Below, in pieces: positions 23,804 to 35,990 of a stretch of 64,000 bases of DNA. Location: positions 21,390,001-21,454,000 of the forward strand of contig NC_046679.1 of NCBI RefSeq assembly GCF_009870125.1, read 5' to 3'. The notes under the pieces were generated by a model that was given only the letters and a program-made list of their open reading frames with translations, was not told where the DNA came from and ran no database searches. The translations under genes and the position numbers were made by a program. The DNA comes from Drosophila pseudoobscura (taxonomy: Eukaryota > Arthropoda > Insecta > Diptera > Drosophilidae). Numbering within the stretch: the stretch's first letter is position 1; every line of letters begins with the position of its first letter.

Positions 23804-24936
23804 AAATAAAATTACCAAATGGAAAAATATTACTTACTGGATTCATTCATTAAAATCCAAATCAAGCAGTGCCGATCTATGAAATATAGATGATAAAACT
23901 GACTCAACGCTTAGTTGCATTAATTGTTGTGCTGATTAGAGTATGGTGTATGCTGACGTCTTACGGTCCGGCCCACATTCTCACTATAACTATGACGGGG
24001 CCAAAAAATAAACTGTGAAAATAAACACAAAACAACAGCCAGCCAGCCCCAAGCAGGTTTCACACACAATCCAATCACACGACACACGATCGCAAACAAA
24101 AATTAATATTTGTATACATATGTATATGTATTTCTAATCATGCGTGTGTCGTTTCAATTAAGTTTTTGAATGGGGCTCCAACTGGGTGTACACTATCTCA
24201 GAGATGTATATATATTTTATAGAACTCCACAATCAGCAGGAAACATTCGTAATGGTGAAAATCCACAAAATCTTGTACGTGCTATCATGCAATCGTGCTG
24301 ATTAGGTTCTAAGTTGAGTTGGTTTTTAGCAAACTCTTTGCCTATCTTGATATTTATAATTGATATAAAGAAAGTCACTGATACAGAAATACTGGGAAAA
24401 ACTAAGAATTTAATAGATTTGCGATTCTAGCGATTTCCTCGCTTCAGATGGGGCAACAAACTGAGAAAAATTGCTGTCAATGAAACCATACACTCTATTA
24501 TATAGCGATACGACCCCAATAGATCCGTGGAATAATTTCACCATAAAGTAACCCAGGATCAATAAATCGAATAGCTCTATCCCCCAGAGACTTGTAAACC
24601 CAGACAGATAGACAAGCCCTTACCATAGCTATCTCTATATAGTTATGATTATATTTCCCTCTTCCAGACTATACAAACGAGACACTTGAAAAAAATCACA
24701 ACCATGCAAATGAATACTTAAATTGTAAAAACCACTAGAGTCATAATATAGATAAGATTGAATAGATAGTTAAGCTAACCAAAACAGCCAACTCACTAGA
24801 AGAGTATCTAATATTTGCTAACTTTTTTTTGCAGTCGATAAGGGGTTGGAGCCTATAAAAAATAGTGCTGTGCTCAGTGTCCGAGTAGCAATTGAAGGGA
24901 GAAGTCGTGCTGGCATTAGAAATAGGAGACGCTACG
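23804..24936. other. Intergenic E10-E11
   Basis: 1.1 kb of AT-rich spacer. A possible TATAAAA (24854) and a TCAGTG initiator (A at 24876) lie just before E11. No other gene or repeat is recognised. Confidence 0.5.
24854..24885 (+). promoter_or_regulatory. Possible core promoter of E11
   Basis: TATAAAA at 24854 and TGCTCAGTGTCCGAG at 24871-24885. The TATA-to-A spacing of 22 is too short for a standard pair, so one of the two may be accidental. The same 15 bases occur upstream of E13 at 28524. Confidence 0.45.
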
Positions 24937-26411
24937 ATGAGTGAGGAAATAGTTAATCCCAACGAGCACCTGATCATTCCCGATTGGATCAATGAGAAGT
25001 ACTTCACTGGAGTGCTGGCCAAAGACGAACCGAATCATGTTAAGATATTAAAGTTTACCAAAGTGGCGGCGATTCCACCGGGGGAGAACTTTACCTCGAC
25101 TATGATAAGGGTGTACATCAAGTTGGAAATGAAAGGTTAGGGGTAGATACATAAACTACTTATAACTAAAACTTAGAGAAAGAGTAACATAATCTTCATC
25201 AGATGGCAGTGTCAAAACTAAAACATACATCTTCAAGACTATGCTTCCCGACGAGCGTGGCGGCAGTGCCATCAACGACTTTGGTCTGTTCCCCAAGGAG
25301 GCCAAGATGTATGACACCTATCTTCCTGCCTTCGAGGCTTTGTACAGGGCTGCCGGATGGAAGATACAGCTGGCACCGCAGTGTCTCCACACGGAGGAGC
25401 GCGAGGGCAATATTCACTTCATTTTCGAGGATCTGTGCGTCAAGAGATTCAAGAATATTGATCGCACCAAGGGCCTGGACTTGGAGCATATGACGCGGGC
25501 TCTGCACAAGTTGGCCGAATACCATGCCGCCAGTGCGGTCTATGAGGAGCAGAACGGACCCTATCCCAGTGAATTCCTTGAGGGTTTCGTCACCCTTAAG
25601 GCATCCAAGTTCCACATGGATGCATTTAAATTAAAAGAATCGGCCTTTAAGAAGGCCATGCTGACATGGGGCATGACGGATGCGGAGAAATATGTGAAGG
25701 AATTCGTAAGTTAATGGAAATAACGAAAGGAAAGGGACTTTAAAGATCTCCTTATTCCAGCCCACTGCGGATCAGTATTGGGCTCAATCGTTGAGTTGCT
25801 TGGATGTGTTTCTAAATGACTTTAATGTCCTGAATCATGGTGACTTCTGGTCCAGTAATCTGATGAGCAACTATCTGCCAAATGGCAAGATTGATGAGCT
25901 AATCCTCGTGGACTTCCAGATCGTCAAATGGGGCAATCCTGCACAGGATCTTCTATTTTTTATTATACTCTCGGCGGCCACAGATATTCGTATAAAGGAG
26001 TTCGAAAACTTTGTAAGAATTTACTGGGACCGTCTGGTCGAGTGCCTAAAGGTTTTGAAGTTCAAGAAACCCATTCCCACACTCAGAGACATTCAGAGCT
26101 CCATGTATGCGAAGGAGAATTCATTTTACGGTGGGTTTTTGAAAGAGATTTCCTATCGAATGTCTGAAAAATGTCGCTCTCTCTCTCTCTCCCTCTCTGC
26201 AGCGTTCTTTAGTTTGATGAACCACTTGCCAATCATATTGTTCCCAACCGACAAGGATAGCAATCTTCACAATCTGTCAGCAGAAACCGAAGAGGGCGAA
26301 AGACTGCGGTTGCGTCTTGTATCGAATCCGGTCTTTGGCAGTGTGATGAAGGATCTATATCCCTTTCTGTACAATCGCGGTTTGCTCAACTATGGTGATT
26401 ACGATGTCTGA
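24937..26411 (+). CDS. EcKL kinase E11 (group A, NPNE type)
   Basis: Four exons: 24937-25135, 25203-25705, 25761-26130 and 26203-26411, giving 426 aa. The frame is open upstream but 24937 is its first ATG (MSEEIVNPNEHLIIPDW). It has GENFTSTMIRV, FIFEDLCVKRFKNIDRTKGLD, KLAEYHAASA, NHGDFWSSNLMS (His about 260), LVDFQIVKWGNPAQDLLFF and FPTDKDSNLHN. The first donor, GTTAGG, is weak but its position is shared with E10, E12 and E13. The last intron has a long CT-repeat before its acceptor. Likely functional; closest relatives are E10 and E12. Confidence 0.92.
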
Positions 26412-26618
26412 TTACTTTATGGAAACTATTTTGCTGGCAAATAAAATATAGATAGTAGGAATCTATACTATATTTACCTTAAAATGTTTAATTACTCTTA
26501 TCTGTACGTGATTACTAGGGACAAATTTATCTAGAGATATGATATCTTTGCTTGATAAAATATGTTTTAGAGTCAGGCAAGTTTAGGTTTCAGTCAAGAT
26601 CAGTCAGAGATCAGAGCC

Positions 26619-28063
26619 ATGGAGAAGATAGAGAACCCTAACGAAAGTCTTGTTATCCCTAAATGGTTAAACGAAGACAAGTTCAAGGTCCTGCTGTCCA
26701 AAGATGAGCCAAATTATAATAAAATTTTACAGTTTACACCTGTGGCTGCCATCCCGCCAGGCAGTAATTTCACCTCAATTTTGGCGCGCGTCTATTTGGA
26801 CTTGGAACTAAAGGGTAAGCTGAGATAGTGCATCTGCAGAATCAGAGACTATATGTCCTAAACATCTTTAAGATGGTAGCCTGAGGAGACAGAGCTATGT
26901 AGTCAAGACCACCCTCGAGTTGGACAAAGGTGGAAGGCTCGTCGAGGAGTTCCGGTATTTCCAAAAGGAGCAGCAAATGTACTCCACTTATTTACCCGCC
27001 TTTGAGCAGCTCTATCGCGAGGCTGGACATCCCATTCAACTGGTGCCCAAGTGTTTGGAAATTGGAGAAATGGATGGCTACCTGTACTTCATATTTGAGG
27101 ATCTGTCATCGCAGGAATTCGTAACTGTGGATCGCAGCAAGGGCTTGGATATGGAACACATGAACATGAGTCTTCGTAAGCTGGCGGAGCTCCATGCCGC
27201 CAGTGTTGTGTACGAGGATCGGCATGGACCGTATTCCATCGACTTTGAGCATGGCTTCGCACATAAGGATAATACAGAGCACAGCAGACGAGGATTCGAT
27301 GCAAAGGTCACGGAATACAAGGCAGCCATGTTGACCTGGGGAATTGAGGAGAGATGTTTAGAGAATTTCGTATGTGTTTTTAAACTTAAAGAAGATTTCA
27401 AATCTTATATACTTTAATCTCTATTTCAGCCCACTCCTCAACAGTACATTGAAATGTGCTTGGAATCCCTGAAAACCGATGCCAATGACTTTAATGTTCT
27501 CACTCATGGCGATTTTTGGTCCAGCAATATCCTCTTTAAGTACAATTCGTATAACAATTTGGATAAAGCTCTTCTCTTGGATTTTCAGCACTGCAAATGG
27601 GGTAGTCCTGCCCAGGACCTGCTCTTCATCATCACCATTTCAGCTGGCAGGGAATTGCGCCTCAGGGAATATGACAATTTTGTGAGGATCTATTGGGAAC
27701 ATCTCATCGATTGTTTGGCCATACTAAGCCACAAGAAATTGCTGCCCCAACTGCGGGATTTGAACGCTGCCCTCTACAAAAAGAACAATACTTTTTACGG
27801 TAGGCTCTCTGTGAAATCTTTACTTTTATTATCCCTTTAGATGCACTTTTCTTTCAGCTTTCTTTCCGGTGATGAGTCATTTATCTACCGTTTTGCTGCC
27901 GACCGATAAGGATAGCAATCTGCACACCCTCATGTCCCAGGACGATGCTGGCAGGAGTCTTCGCACACGTCTCTATACGAATCCGGCATTTGTGGAGGTC
28001 ATCAAAGAGGTGTATCCCTTTTACTGCAACCGGGGACTGTTCAACTTCGTTGACTACGATTGA
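26619..28063 (+). CDS. EcKL kinase E12 (group A, NPNE type)
   Basis: Four exons: 26619-26814, 26873-27369, 27430-27799 and 27858-28063, giving 422 aa. It starts MEKIENPNESLVIPKW and has GSNFTSILARV, FIFEDLSSQEFVTVDRSKGLD, KLAELHAASV, THGDFWSSNILF (His about 257), LLDFQHCKWGSPAQDLLFI and LPTDKDSNLHT. E11 ends only about 200 bp upstream, so its promoter must be compact; TCAGTC occurs near 26590 and 26600 as possible initiators. AATAAA follows at about 28097. The active site is complete. Confidence 0.93.
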
Positions 28064-28796
28064 ATACCGATCAAAGCAGTTTTCATTCTTTCCATTGAAT
28101 AAATTTCTGTGAATATTGAATCTGGTTTCAACAAGCTCCATCAATTGATATGAGCAGGGTCAGTACTTGAAATAGTTTCGATTGCAAATGCGGGTGGGGT
28201 GGGGGGTAGAGCCCCCCGGATTTTAACAGACAGTAGAGATTGTAGGGTGTGAGAGATACGACTATCAAAAATGGGAAATAAACAAGGGATAACATTTGCA
28301 ACCCTAAGAGATAGAAGAGCTTTCCCCTACACCTTGTTATCAGGCATTCACATCATCAAAGCTGATAAGACTCGACCATCCCTATCCCCATAGAATTCTC
28401 CCACATAGAACTTTTAATGAATAAAAAGGGGAAAAGCTCTTTCAATTATCACAGTATTGCCTGCTGTCGCGTGAGAGCGACTTTCGGGCCAAGACAAATC
28501 AGGCAAACGAGCGATGAATGCGATGCTCAGTGTCCGAGCTGTTGACGAACCAGTTAGACGGGGCGGGCAAATTGGCATTGCCTGATAAGTGAGCGCTTAC
28601 CTTGCCCCCCACCTGCCACCTGCCACCCCCCACCTAGCACAACCGAAATAAGAAACAACATTCTCGATAAGAACAGGCAAAACAGAACGCCAGAAAAACA
28701 GTTGCGCCTCACTGTTCGGTTCGAGAACAACATACCACAACCGAGAACTTAAACGATCCGATCCGAAAGCAGAGTGAAGTGAAATCTTCCATCAAA
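28064..28796. other. Intergenic E12-E13
   Basis: Contains the E12 polyadenylation signal, a C-rich stretch of CACCTGCCACC repeats near 28605-28636, and TGCTCAGTGTCCGAG (28524-28538), a possible initiator for E13 shared with the E11 promoter. Confidence 0.5.
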
Positions 28797-30239
28797 ATGC
28801 CCGATAACAGCAACAAATTCTGCATAACAAGTTCTGTCCGCATACCGGAGTGGGTCAACGAGGCCTATTTCAAGAAACTACTGAAGCGAGAGTTTCGGGA
28901 GTTCCGACGCATCTTGAATCTCTCAATTATACCGGCCACGCCTCCGGGCGAGACCTATACTTCGCTGCTGATGCGCATTATCGTCGACATTGAAATGAAA
29001 GGTGAGAAAAAGGGGGTGGACCCTTGAGAGGTTGATGTTTGCACTGACAATTACCTCATTCACACTGCGCGCAGATGGATTCTCACAGCAGAAATCCTAC
29101 GTGCTGAAGACCATGCTGGACGATGCCCAGGGTAATGGGTTCGTCAACACCCTGAATATCTTTCCCAAGGAGAAGCAAATGTACGATTTGATTATACCAC
29201 AATTGGAGCAGCTTTACGAGCAGTCAGGCTCGACGGTACAGTTTGCCCCCAAATGCCACTGGTCGGAGAATGTCAATGGTCGCATCTGCCTCGTCCAGGA
29301 GGATCTCAAAACTAAGAAATTCCGAAATATCAATCGTCTGAAGGGCTTCGATATGCCGCATATGAGAAGGGTGCTCGAGAAGCTAGCAGAATTCCATGCG
29401 GCCAGCGCTGTCTGGCGTCAGCGGAACGGCCCCTTTCCAGAGGATTTCCAACGAACTTACCTGCCCGCCAACTACAATAAATCGAAATCATATCAGGCCC
29501 GTGTCCAGAGCTACAAGGCGGCCATGGCCAAATGGGGTCTGGCGGATCATGAGCAGTACGTGAGTCGCATTGTAAGTACAGATTTAATAGCTGTCCACAA
29601 AGGAAATCAATAATGTTCGCTCAGCCCACAGCCGATCAATTTGTGCAATCTGTGGCCCGCTGCTTTAACACAAATCCCCAGGAATTTAAAGTGCTGAATC
29701 ATGGGGACTTCTGGTCCAGTAATATAATGCTAAGCTATACCCAATCCGGGGAGATCAATCAACTGCGTTTTGTGGACTTTCAACTGTGCAAGTGGGGCAG
29801 TCCCTCGCAGGACCTGTGGGAGTTGATTATCTGTTCGGCCCACCATAGCATAAGGATTAAGCACTTTGATTGCTTCGTTAGGATCTATCACACACATCTG
29901 GTGCGCTGTTTAAAGATTCTGAACTACAGCGAACGGATGCCTCTTTTAAGGGAGCTCCATATGAGCATGATCAAGTATGGGTTTTGGGGTGAGTAGAGAT
30001 CTAAACCCAGGGATTGTTACGTATTCTTATAACTCTTATTCTTAGGTTATTTTACAACCTTCACCCATCTGGTGTTCATCCTTCTGCCCGTCGATACGGA
30101 GGCGAGTCTCCAGAAGCTCATGCAGGCGGACGAGGAGGGAGATCGCTTTCGCTCCAAGGTCTACACGAATCCCCTCTACGTCCGTTCTGTTCTCAGCATA
30201 TTTCCGTTCCTGCATAGGCGTGGCATTTTAGACTTTTGA
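28797..30239 (+). CDS. EcKL kinase E13 (group A)
   Basis: Four exons: 28797-29001, 29075-29571, 29625-29988 and 30046-30239, giving 419 aa. The first ATG of the open frame gives MPDNSNKFCITSSVRIPEW; the NPNE motif of its neighbours is missing. It has GETYTSLLMRI, LVQEDLKTKKFRNINRLKGFD, KLAEFHAASA, NHGDFWSSNIML (His about 260) and FVDFQLCKWGSPSQDLWEL. Residues after the HGD loop resemble E10-E12, whereas the end of the third exon (KYGFWG) resembles E6 and E7. Intron phases 1, 0, 1 match E10-E12. Probably functional. Confidence 0.93.
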
Positions 30240-31281
30240 ATGCGATTCTACTTAGGTGTACCTATATATAATTCTACTGTATCTTGTGAGTGACTTTGAC
30301 TATCTTAAAGATTTATCTTTTGTTTAGCTGCGGCAGTGTTTGTCTATTATACTTCTTAAGAAAATAAGCCAAAGAAATCAACTGGGGTTTTGTTTTCGCT
30401 AGTACGTTGCCTTCTTATCACACCGGATACCCTGTTATAGGAGAGTCTATGGATATTCCTATGGAGCTGGAAATAACTTTTTGTAGAGCCGATATGCCCA
30501 AGCTGTCACAACAGCTGTTTCTATTTAGATCATGTCGTATCTTGTCAAATTATTATCTTTGGTGAGAAAGAGCGTGTGATGTTTGAATAGAGCGAGGCAC
30601 AAGTTCCACAAAAGCAATAATACCACACTGCGAATACGTTCCACAACATAACTGATTCGCTTTCAGCGCCATCCAGTTTGGTGTTCCACATTTCACAAAC
30701 ACATACCCACACTAAGGCAGAAAAGGCAAAGCACACGGTGTATTAATATCAGGTAAGGAACAGATAGTTTTTCTTCAATGCATACTGGCGCTGCGTTTCA
30801 GACTAACATAGCGGGGCTGATAAAAATGCGAGAATTCCTCACCTAGCAACCTTTAATATATACAAGTTTTGCTTTCGGCCAATGAAAATTGACATAAATG
30901 CAAGATATTATCATTTATTTTCTTCTTCATTCAAACGTAAACAAATGATGCCTTGTTTCGTTCCCTTTCAATGTATGATCAGATCATTCGTGCATGTACG
31001 AGTCAGCGGGAAAGTAAGAACAAAGTACAAAATTTAAAATTTTGTTATCGATTACCTCTTATCGATTTCCGCTGAGAAAATCAGCTGATTTTTGTACATT
31101 TTAGTGGTTTCAGCTGAGAATATCAGCTTATCAACAGAGAGAGCTTCCATAAAAAGCTTTCCCATCGTCACATGTTTTGCCCCCATACTCTTACTTTGGA
31201 GCCACAGCTGCTTTGGAGTCTTTTTTTTGTACGCTGCGGCAGTCAGGTGACTTGGAAAAATAAAAGAAAGAACACAGAAAA
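30240..31281. other. Intergenic E13-E14
   Basis: 1.0 kb with no recognised gene. Two ATCGAT-containing sites (TTATCGATTACCTCTTATCGATTT, about 31043-31066) resemble half DRE motifs, and imperfect copies of CAGCTGA.AATATCAGCT follow. Their role is unknown. Confidence 0.45.
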
Positions 31282-32663
31282 ATGGGAACCGGCACGAAGA
31301 ACTACCTTGCACCCGAGTGGCTGACCGTGGAGTTCCTGCAGGATGTGCTCAAGGAGCATTTTAAGGAAGAAACGCTAACCGTCAGCGAGCTGCTGGTTAA
31401 GAGCGCCCAGGTCGGAGACACTGCTGTGGGCTTTGCCAGCGAAATGCACCGGGCCACCTTCAATCTGCAGCGAGGCGAGGCTGCCAAGAGTAAGTTCTCG
31501 GTGATCATCAAGGACCATCCGAAGGGACAAACTGGAGCCGTGGCCCAGCGCAGCAGGCTCTTCAAGCGCGAGATTCTCTCCTACAAGGAGGTACTGCCAA
31601 GGGTGCAGTCTCTGCTGAAGTCCATTGGCGACAATAGCAAGATAGCCCCTGCGTGCTACTACACAACGGAGTCGCCGGAACCGTTCCTCATCCTGGAGGA
31701 TATGAAGATGAGCGGCTTTGAGAACTTCGAGCGCGGTCGTCTCCTAAACCTGGACTATGTTCTGCCAACCGTCGAGAAGATAGCCAAGCTTCATGCCTGC
31801 AGTGCCGTCATAGCAAAGGAGAGTCCCGAGGTCTTGGAGTTCTTCAATGAGGCGCCCATTTCCCGTAACCCCGATCGGCGGGACTTCCTTACCTACTTCC
31901 CCGTGAACATTCGTTGCGTAGCGGAGGAGCTGGCCCACTGGAAGGGCTATGAGGAGATCACCGAGAAGATGTTCATCCTGGCCGAGAATGTGCTCCAAAG
32001 AGCTCTGGCTATGTTTGACGAGAGCGAGAAGGGTTTCCGTGTGTTCAACCTCACGGATCTGTGGATCAACAATCTCCTGTTTCACATCAACAACGAGACC
32101 AAGGAACCCGATGATGTGGTGACTGTAAGTAGCATCCTCATTCAATCGTTTGGGCTCTTCATTTTACAAACTATTTATAATTTGCTTCTGTAGCTGGATT
32201 ACCAGTTGGCATATGTGGGATCTCCAGCCATAGATCTCAACTACTTCCTTTACGGCTCTCTCAATGAAAATGTGCGCAAGGTTCACTTCAAATACATTGT
32301 AAGGACGTACCAGCAGGTCTTGAAGCAGACCCTGGAGAAGCTCAAATATCAAGGACACATTCCCACACTCAAAGAAATCCATATCGACCTTATCAACACC
32401 AGCCTGATGGGTAAGTATTTCCCCTACCCCTCTTTCAGACGTTCTTTCTATAATCATCATCTGTTCTAGGTGTTATTGGCGCCACTTGCCTCACGCCTCT
32501 GATTTTCCGCGAGGGAGCTGGCTTTGAAAATCTCGAAGACCTCAACTCCCGCACCGAGAGCGGCGATCAATTCCGGCGGGAGAATGTCGAGAACCCCAAA
32601 TACCGTGCCTTCTTGCAGCGCACAATTAAAGAGTTTGAGCTCTCTGGATTTTTGGATGAATAA
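31282..32663 (+). CDS. EcKL E14 with HGD changed to LTD, possible pseudokinase
   Basis: Three exons: 31282-32124, 32194-32410 and 32470-32663, giving 417 aa. It starts MGTGTKNYLAPEWLTVEFL and has FLILEDMKMSGFENFERGRLL, KIAKLHACSA and a normal tail. The catalytic loop reads VFNLTDLWINN: His and Gly of HGD are replaced by Leu257 and Thr258, while Asp259 and the later Asn stay. LDYQLAYVGSPAIDLNYF follows. The frame is otherwise whole and codon use is normal, so the gene is under coding constraint. It may be a pseudokinase or may use an altered mechanism. The intron before LDYQ is at a position not used by its neighbours. It is the most diverged group A-like copy. Confidence 0.9.
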
Positions 32664-33096
32664 GATGATCGGAGAGCCTGAGAGAGAGCATAAATCGAAC
32701 AATAGTATTCATATATATTCATTGATTCCATGGGTTGAAGATAGACCCATTTGTTATAAGAAGAGCACAATCAAAGTAAATGTTGTACAAATAACTGTCC
32801 AAATCTGTTAAAATATATTTTAAAATGTTTACGGTTACACACAAAAGCCCGCGATAAGATAATTTAAGTTAACCTGTAGTACGATAGAAATACTGGTATG
32901 ATTATTCTATTGCTTGGAAGAGCTGCTTTTATTTGTTATATAATGTTAACTTATCATTTCCAACTCACAGTGCATTATAGAGATAACAAACAGTTGAGAG
33001 TCGTATTGACGGTGCTCAAAGAAATTAAGTACTCGTAATCTATAGAGACTCGAAAGACATAGATCAGAACCAGATGTGCTCGTTGCTTTGTGTGCC
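32664..33096. other. Convergent spacer E14-E15
   Basis: 433 bp between the 3' ends of E14 (+) and E15 (-). AT-rich, with no gene seen. Confidence 0.5.
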
Positions 33097-34493
33097 TTAA
33101 AGATCCTTAAAATAACCCATTTTCTCAAATTGGGGCAACAGTTTCTTTACTTCTGCAATGTAGGAATCTATGAGGTAAGCCTTCTGCCGCGTTGTCGCAT
33201 CTTGAATAATGTCATGCATCTTAAGGGTATTCGATTTGATGGCCAATATCATGGGCAGAAAAGTGGTAAGCAAGAAGAAGTCTGGAAGGAATGATAAAAA
33301 GGAGCTGTTAGCCAAAAGTCCCCACTTTAAACATGATGAACTACTCACCGTAGAATTTGTGGCGATGGATCTGCTGCCAGAGCTTTTCCTGGGTGGGCAT
33401 GGCGCCTTTGTATCCAATTTTCTTGAGTGTATCCACCAAAACGTTGAAGAAATAGTTGATCATATCCTTTCCATGGTTCCAGCGTTCCTCTGGCTCCATC
33501 AGCATATATATGGAGTAGATCAAGTCAAGGCTTAAGGGGACTATATTACAGATCTGGAAATCCACCAACATCACATCCTCAAAGACCCCTGTCTCCTTGT
33601 TGTGCTTGAACATCATGTTACGCAGATGGAAGTCTCCGTGGCAAAGCACATAATATCCATCAGATTGGGGGTCTGCGCGATACTCCTCCATCACGGCACG
33701 AGTGCGCTCCAGATAAGAGTCCTTTATTTTCTCAAAGTGCGGCTTGTACTTCTTGAGATCAGGTACCTTGTCAAGCATTTCAATGAAATTGGCCATGCCG
33801 GTGGTTACCATTGGATCTTTCAACAGAGTGGGTAAATCGAACAAACCATACTTAAATTCCTTGATAAACTCGGGATTCTGATTTGGAAGAGAAATATATT
33901 TTGATATGGATTATAGAGAAGATTTCTTAGAAACTTACCTCATTGTTAACTTTCATGCTGACGGCGTTCCATTTGGCCAATTTGGAAAGGGCAGAGCGCA
34001 CTTCCTCCTCCCTAACCGAACGACCGCGTATGACAGTATATCCCAACGGCACGAGATCATCGAAGATCATTACCTGACGTGGTTCGACGCTATGGAAGAT
34101 GCACGGTACATACAACTTTGTATTATCGCCCGCCTGCTGCAATATCCTCTCGAACTCTGGTAGAACCTTGGAGTACATTCCGATCTCTGTTTCAAACAGA
34201 TGGGTTTCACTCAGCATTTCCTTTTTGTGTCCCTCCTCCTCGGGCATTGTCTTGACGATCAGTGCCTTGTTGAACACGCCCTTCCCGGTTGTGTATTCCA
34301 CTTGGGTGCGGAACATAACACTGGCATAGTGATCTCCCTGGGCGCTCGCTGGGGATATTTTCAGATCGGTTACCTTCAATTCTGGTGCACTTTCATACGT
34401 GCTCAGAATGTTTTGCAAATACGTAGCATTCAGCCACTCTGGGGCCTCCAACTCGTCGGCGTTAAACTGTTCCGTATCTAAGTTATCTGGCAT
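33097..34493 (-). CDS. EcKL kinase E15 (group B)
   Basis: Exons on the minus strand are 33939-34493, 33349-33877 and 33097-33281, giving 422 aa, with exon 1 (555 bp), exon 2 (529) and exon 3 (185) the same lengths as in E8. ATG 34493 gives MPDNLDTEQFNADELEAPEW. The frame is open further upstream but without an ATG. It has GDHYASVMFRT, FHSVEPRQVMIFDDLVPLGYTV, KLAKWNAVSM, CHGDFHLRN, MLVDFQICNIVPLSLDLIYS and QFEKMGYFKDL. The usual His of the KWHA motif is Asn here (KWNAVS). The active site is otherwise complete. Confidence 0.92.
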
Positions 34494-35990
34494 TTTGTTT
34501 GTTTGGTGGCAGAACAATCTAATCACTTGTTGTTAAAACTCACGGGACGGGTGGCAAACAGGTTGTGTTTATAACAAATAGTTGCGCACTCATTTTAAAT
34601 ACAAATTTGAGCTTTGGCTGAGCTTTCTCTGAGCTTTTTTGGCCGAGGTTCTTTACAATTCGCTGTGAAATTCATTTGTCTTATCGGAAAGCATAATTAG
34701 GACTTATTATCTTCTCCATTGATTGAAACATGCCTAGAAGAACCTAATTTAATTTATTAAAAATAAATTTAATAAATAAAGGTTTGGACAGGTGGTAGAA
34801 CTAGAACCGATGCTAAAGCTTTTATTGCAAACAATTATTTTTTGATTATCTTTTAAGTAGTATACTATACTATACCCTTTAAAAGGGTATTTTAATTTTA
34901 CAATAATGCTTAAAACTAAGAAAAACGAGGGGGAACGTTGTGAGTTGCTGCGGAGACCGCAACTCTACATTTATACCTGATACTTAGTCAGTGTGGCTCT
35001 CCTCCGGAGGACGCCGCTAATATTAAACGAAACGACAAAGAGTGCGTGCGAGAGAGACAGAAAATCAGTTTGAGAGTGACGTCGGGCTTGGGTTTAATAA
35101 TAATACGATCCAATTCAGATTCTGCAGTCTAAAAGATATGGTCATTCTCTACGATTCTGCGTTTTTAGTTTTCTCGTATTGTCGAAATTGTGGATGCCAC
35201 CGATTTTCGCTCTTTGTGGGGGCGGAAGTGGGCGGGGCGAAGTTTTGAAATATTCTTATAGCAGTGATATATCACAGAAGACTGGATCCAAAATATCGTT
35301 GCTCTAGCTTTTATAGTCTTTGAGCACTAGGCTCTGATAGGGACGGACAGACGGACAGATAGACATGGCTCAATCGACTCGGCTATTGATGCTGATCAAG
35401 AATATATATATATACTTTATGGGGTCGGAAACGATTCTTTCTGGACGTTACACACATCCACTTTTACCAAAAATCTAATATACCCCAATACTCATTTTGA
35501 GTATCGGGTATAAAAAGAATTTATACTTTATAATGAACATATAATTTTATAATATAGTCCATCTAGTCCTTGCGCTTGGATCAGTTCACAAAATGCGTAC
35601 CCATATGACTCTATATAATCCTCTAAAATTACATACAAAAATATTGCTTTATTTTGTAGTTTTCATAGTAGAAACTCTTTGAAAGAGTATATTTAAAGCC
35701 ATATTTCCTATCTAGAACTATAATTACTAGTAGTTTTTGTCGAATAAGCATGCGTCTGCTTTTCTGGTACTCATTATCTCATAGAAGCTTTGACGATGAG
35801 AACTAGTTTTAGTGGAAAAGCTACCACATAGCTACATATGTACATACATATGTATGTATGGATGCTGTACTTGATTGAAAATATATACTTTTCTTCGAAT
35901 AGCCTGGTGTTGGGATAACAATAAAAACAAACAGATACAAAAATGCGCATTCATTGTAAAATTTATTCGATAGTAACTAAAAAAAACTAT
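34494..35990. other. Intergenic E15-E16
   Basis: 1.5 kb. TATAAA on the minus strand near 34573 may serve E15. The middle (34921-35516) is repeat copy C. The rest is AT-rich and includes CATACATATGTATGTATG near 35843. No gene is seen. Confidence 0.5.
34921..35516 (-). mobile_element. Inverted mini-me/DINE-1-type repeat (copy C)
   Basis: Read on the minus strand it starts TTTATACCCGATACTCAAAA and runs through GTTTCCGACCCCATAAAG, the ATATATATTCTTGATCAGCA block, a short GTCY tract, TTCGCCCCGCCCACTTCCGC, TCTCTCTCGCACGCAC and TCTTTGTCG, then ends GATACTTAGTC-type sequence and CACAACGTTCCCCCTCG. At about 600 bp with both ends and no minisatellite, it looks like the intact short form of the family. 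It is more similar to copy B than to copy A, suggesting a younger age. Confidence 0.8.

Noticed and set aside
34921-35516. Copy C as a protein-coding transposon
   Set aside because: It has no open frame longer than about 70 codons and no transposase motif. It fits a non-autonomous element.
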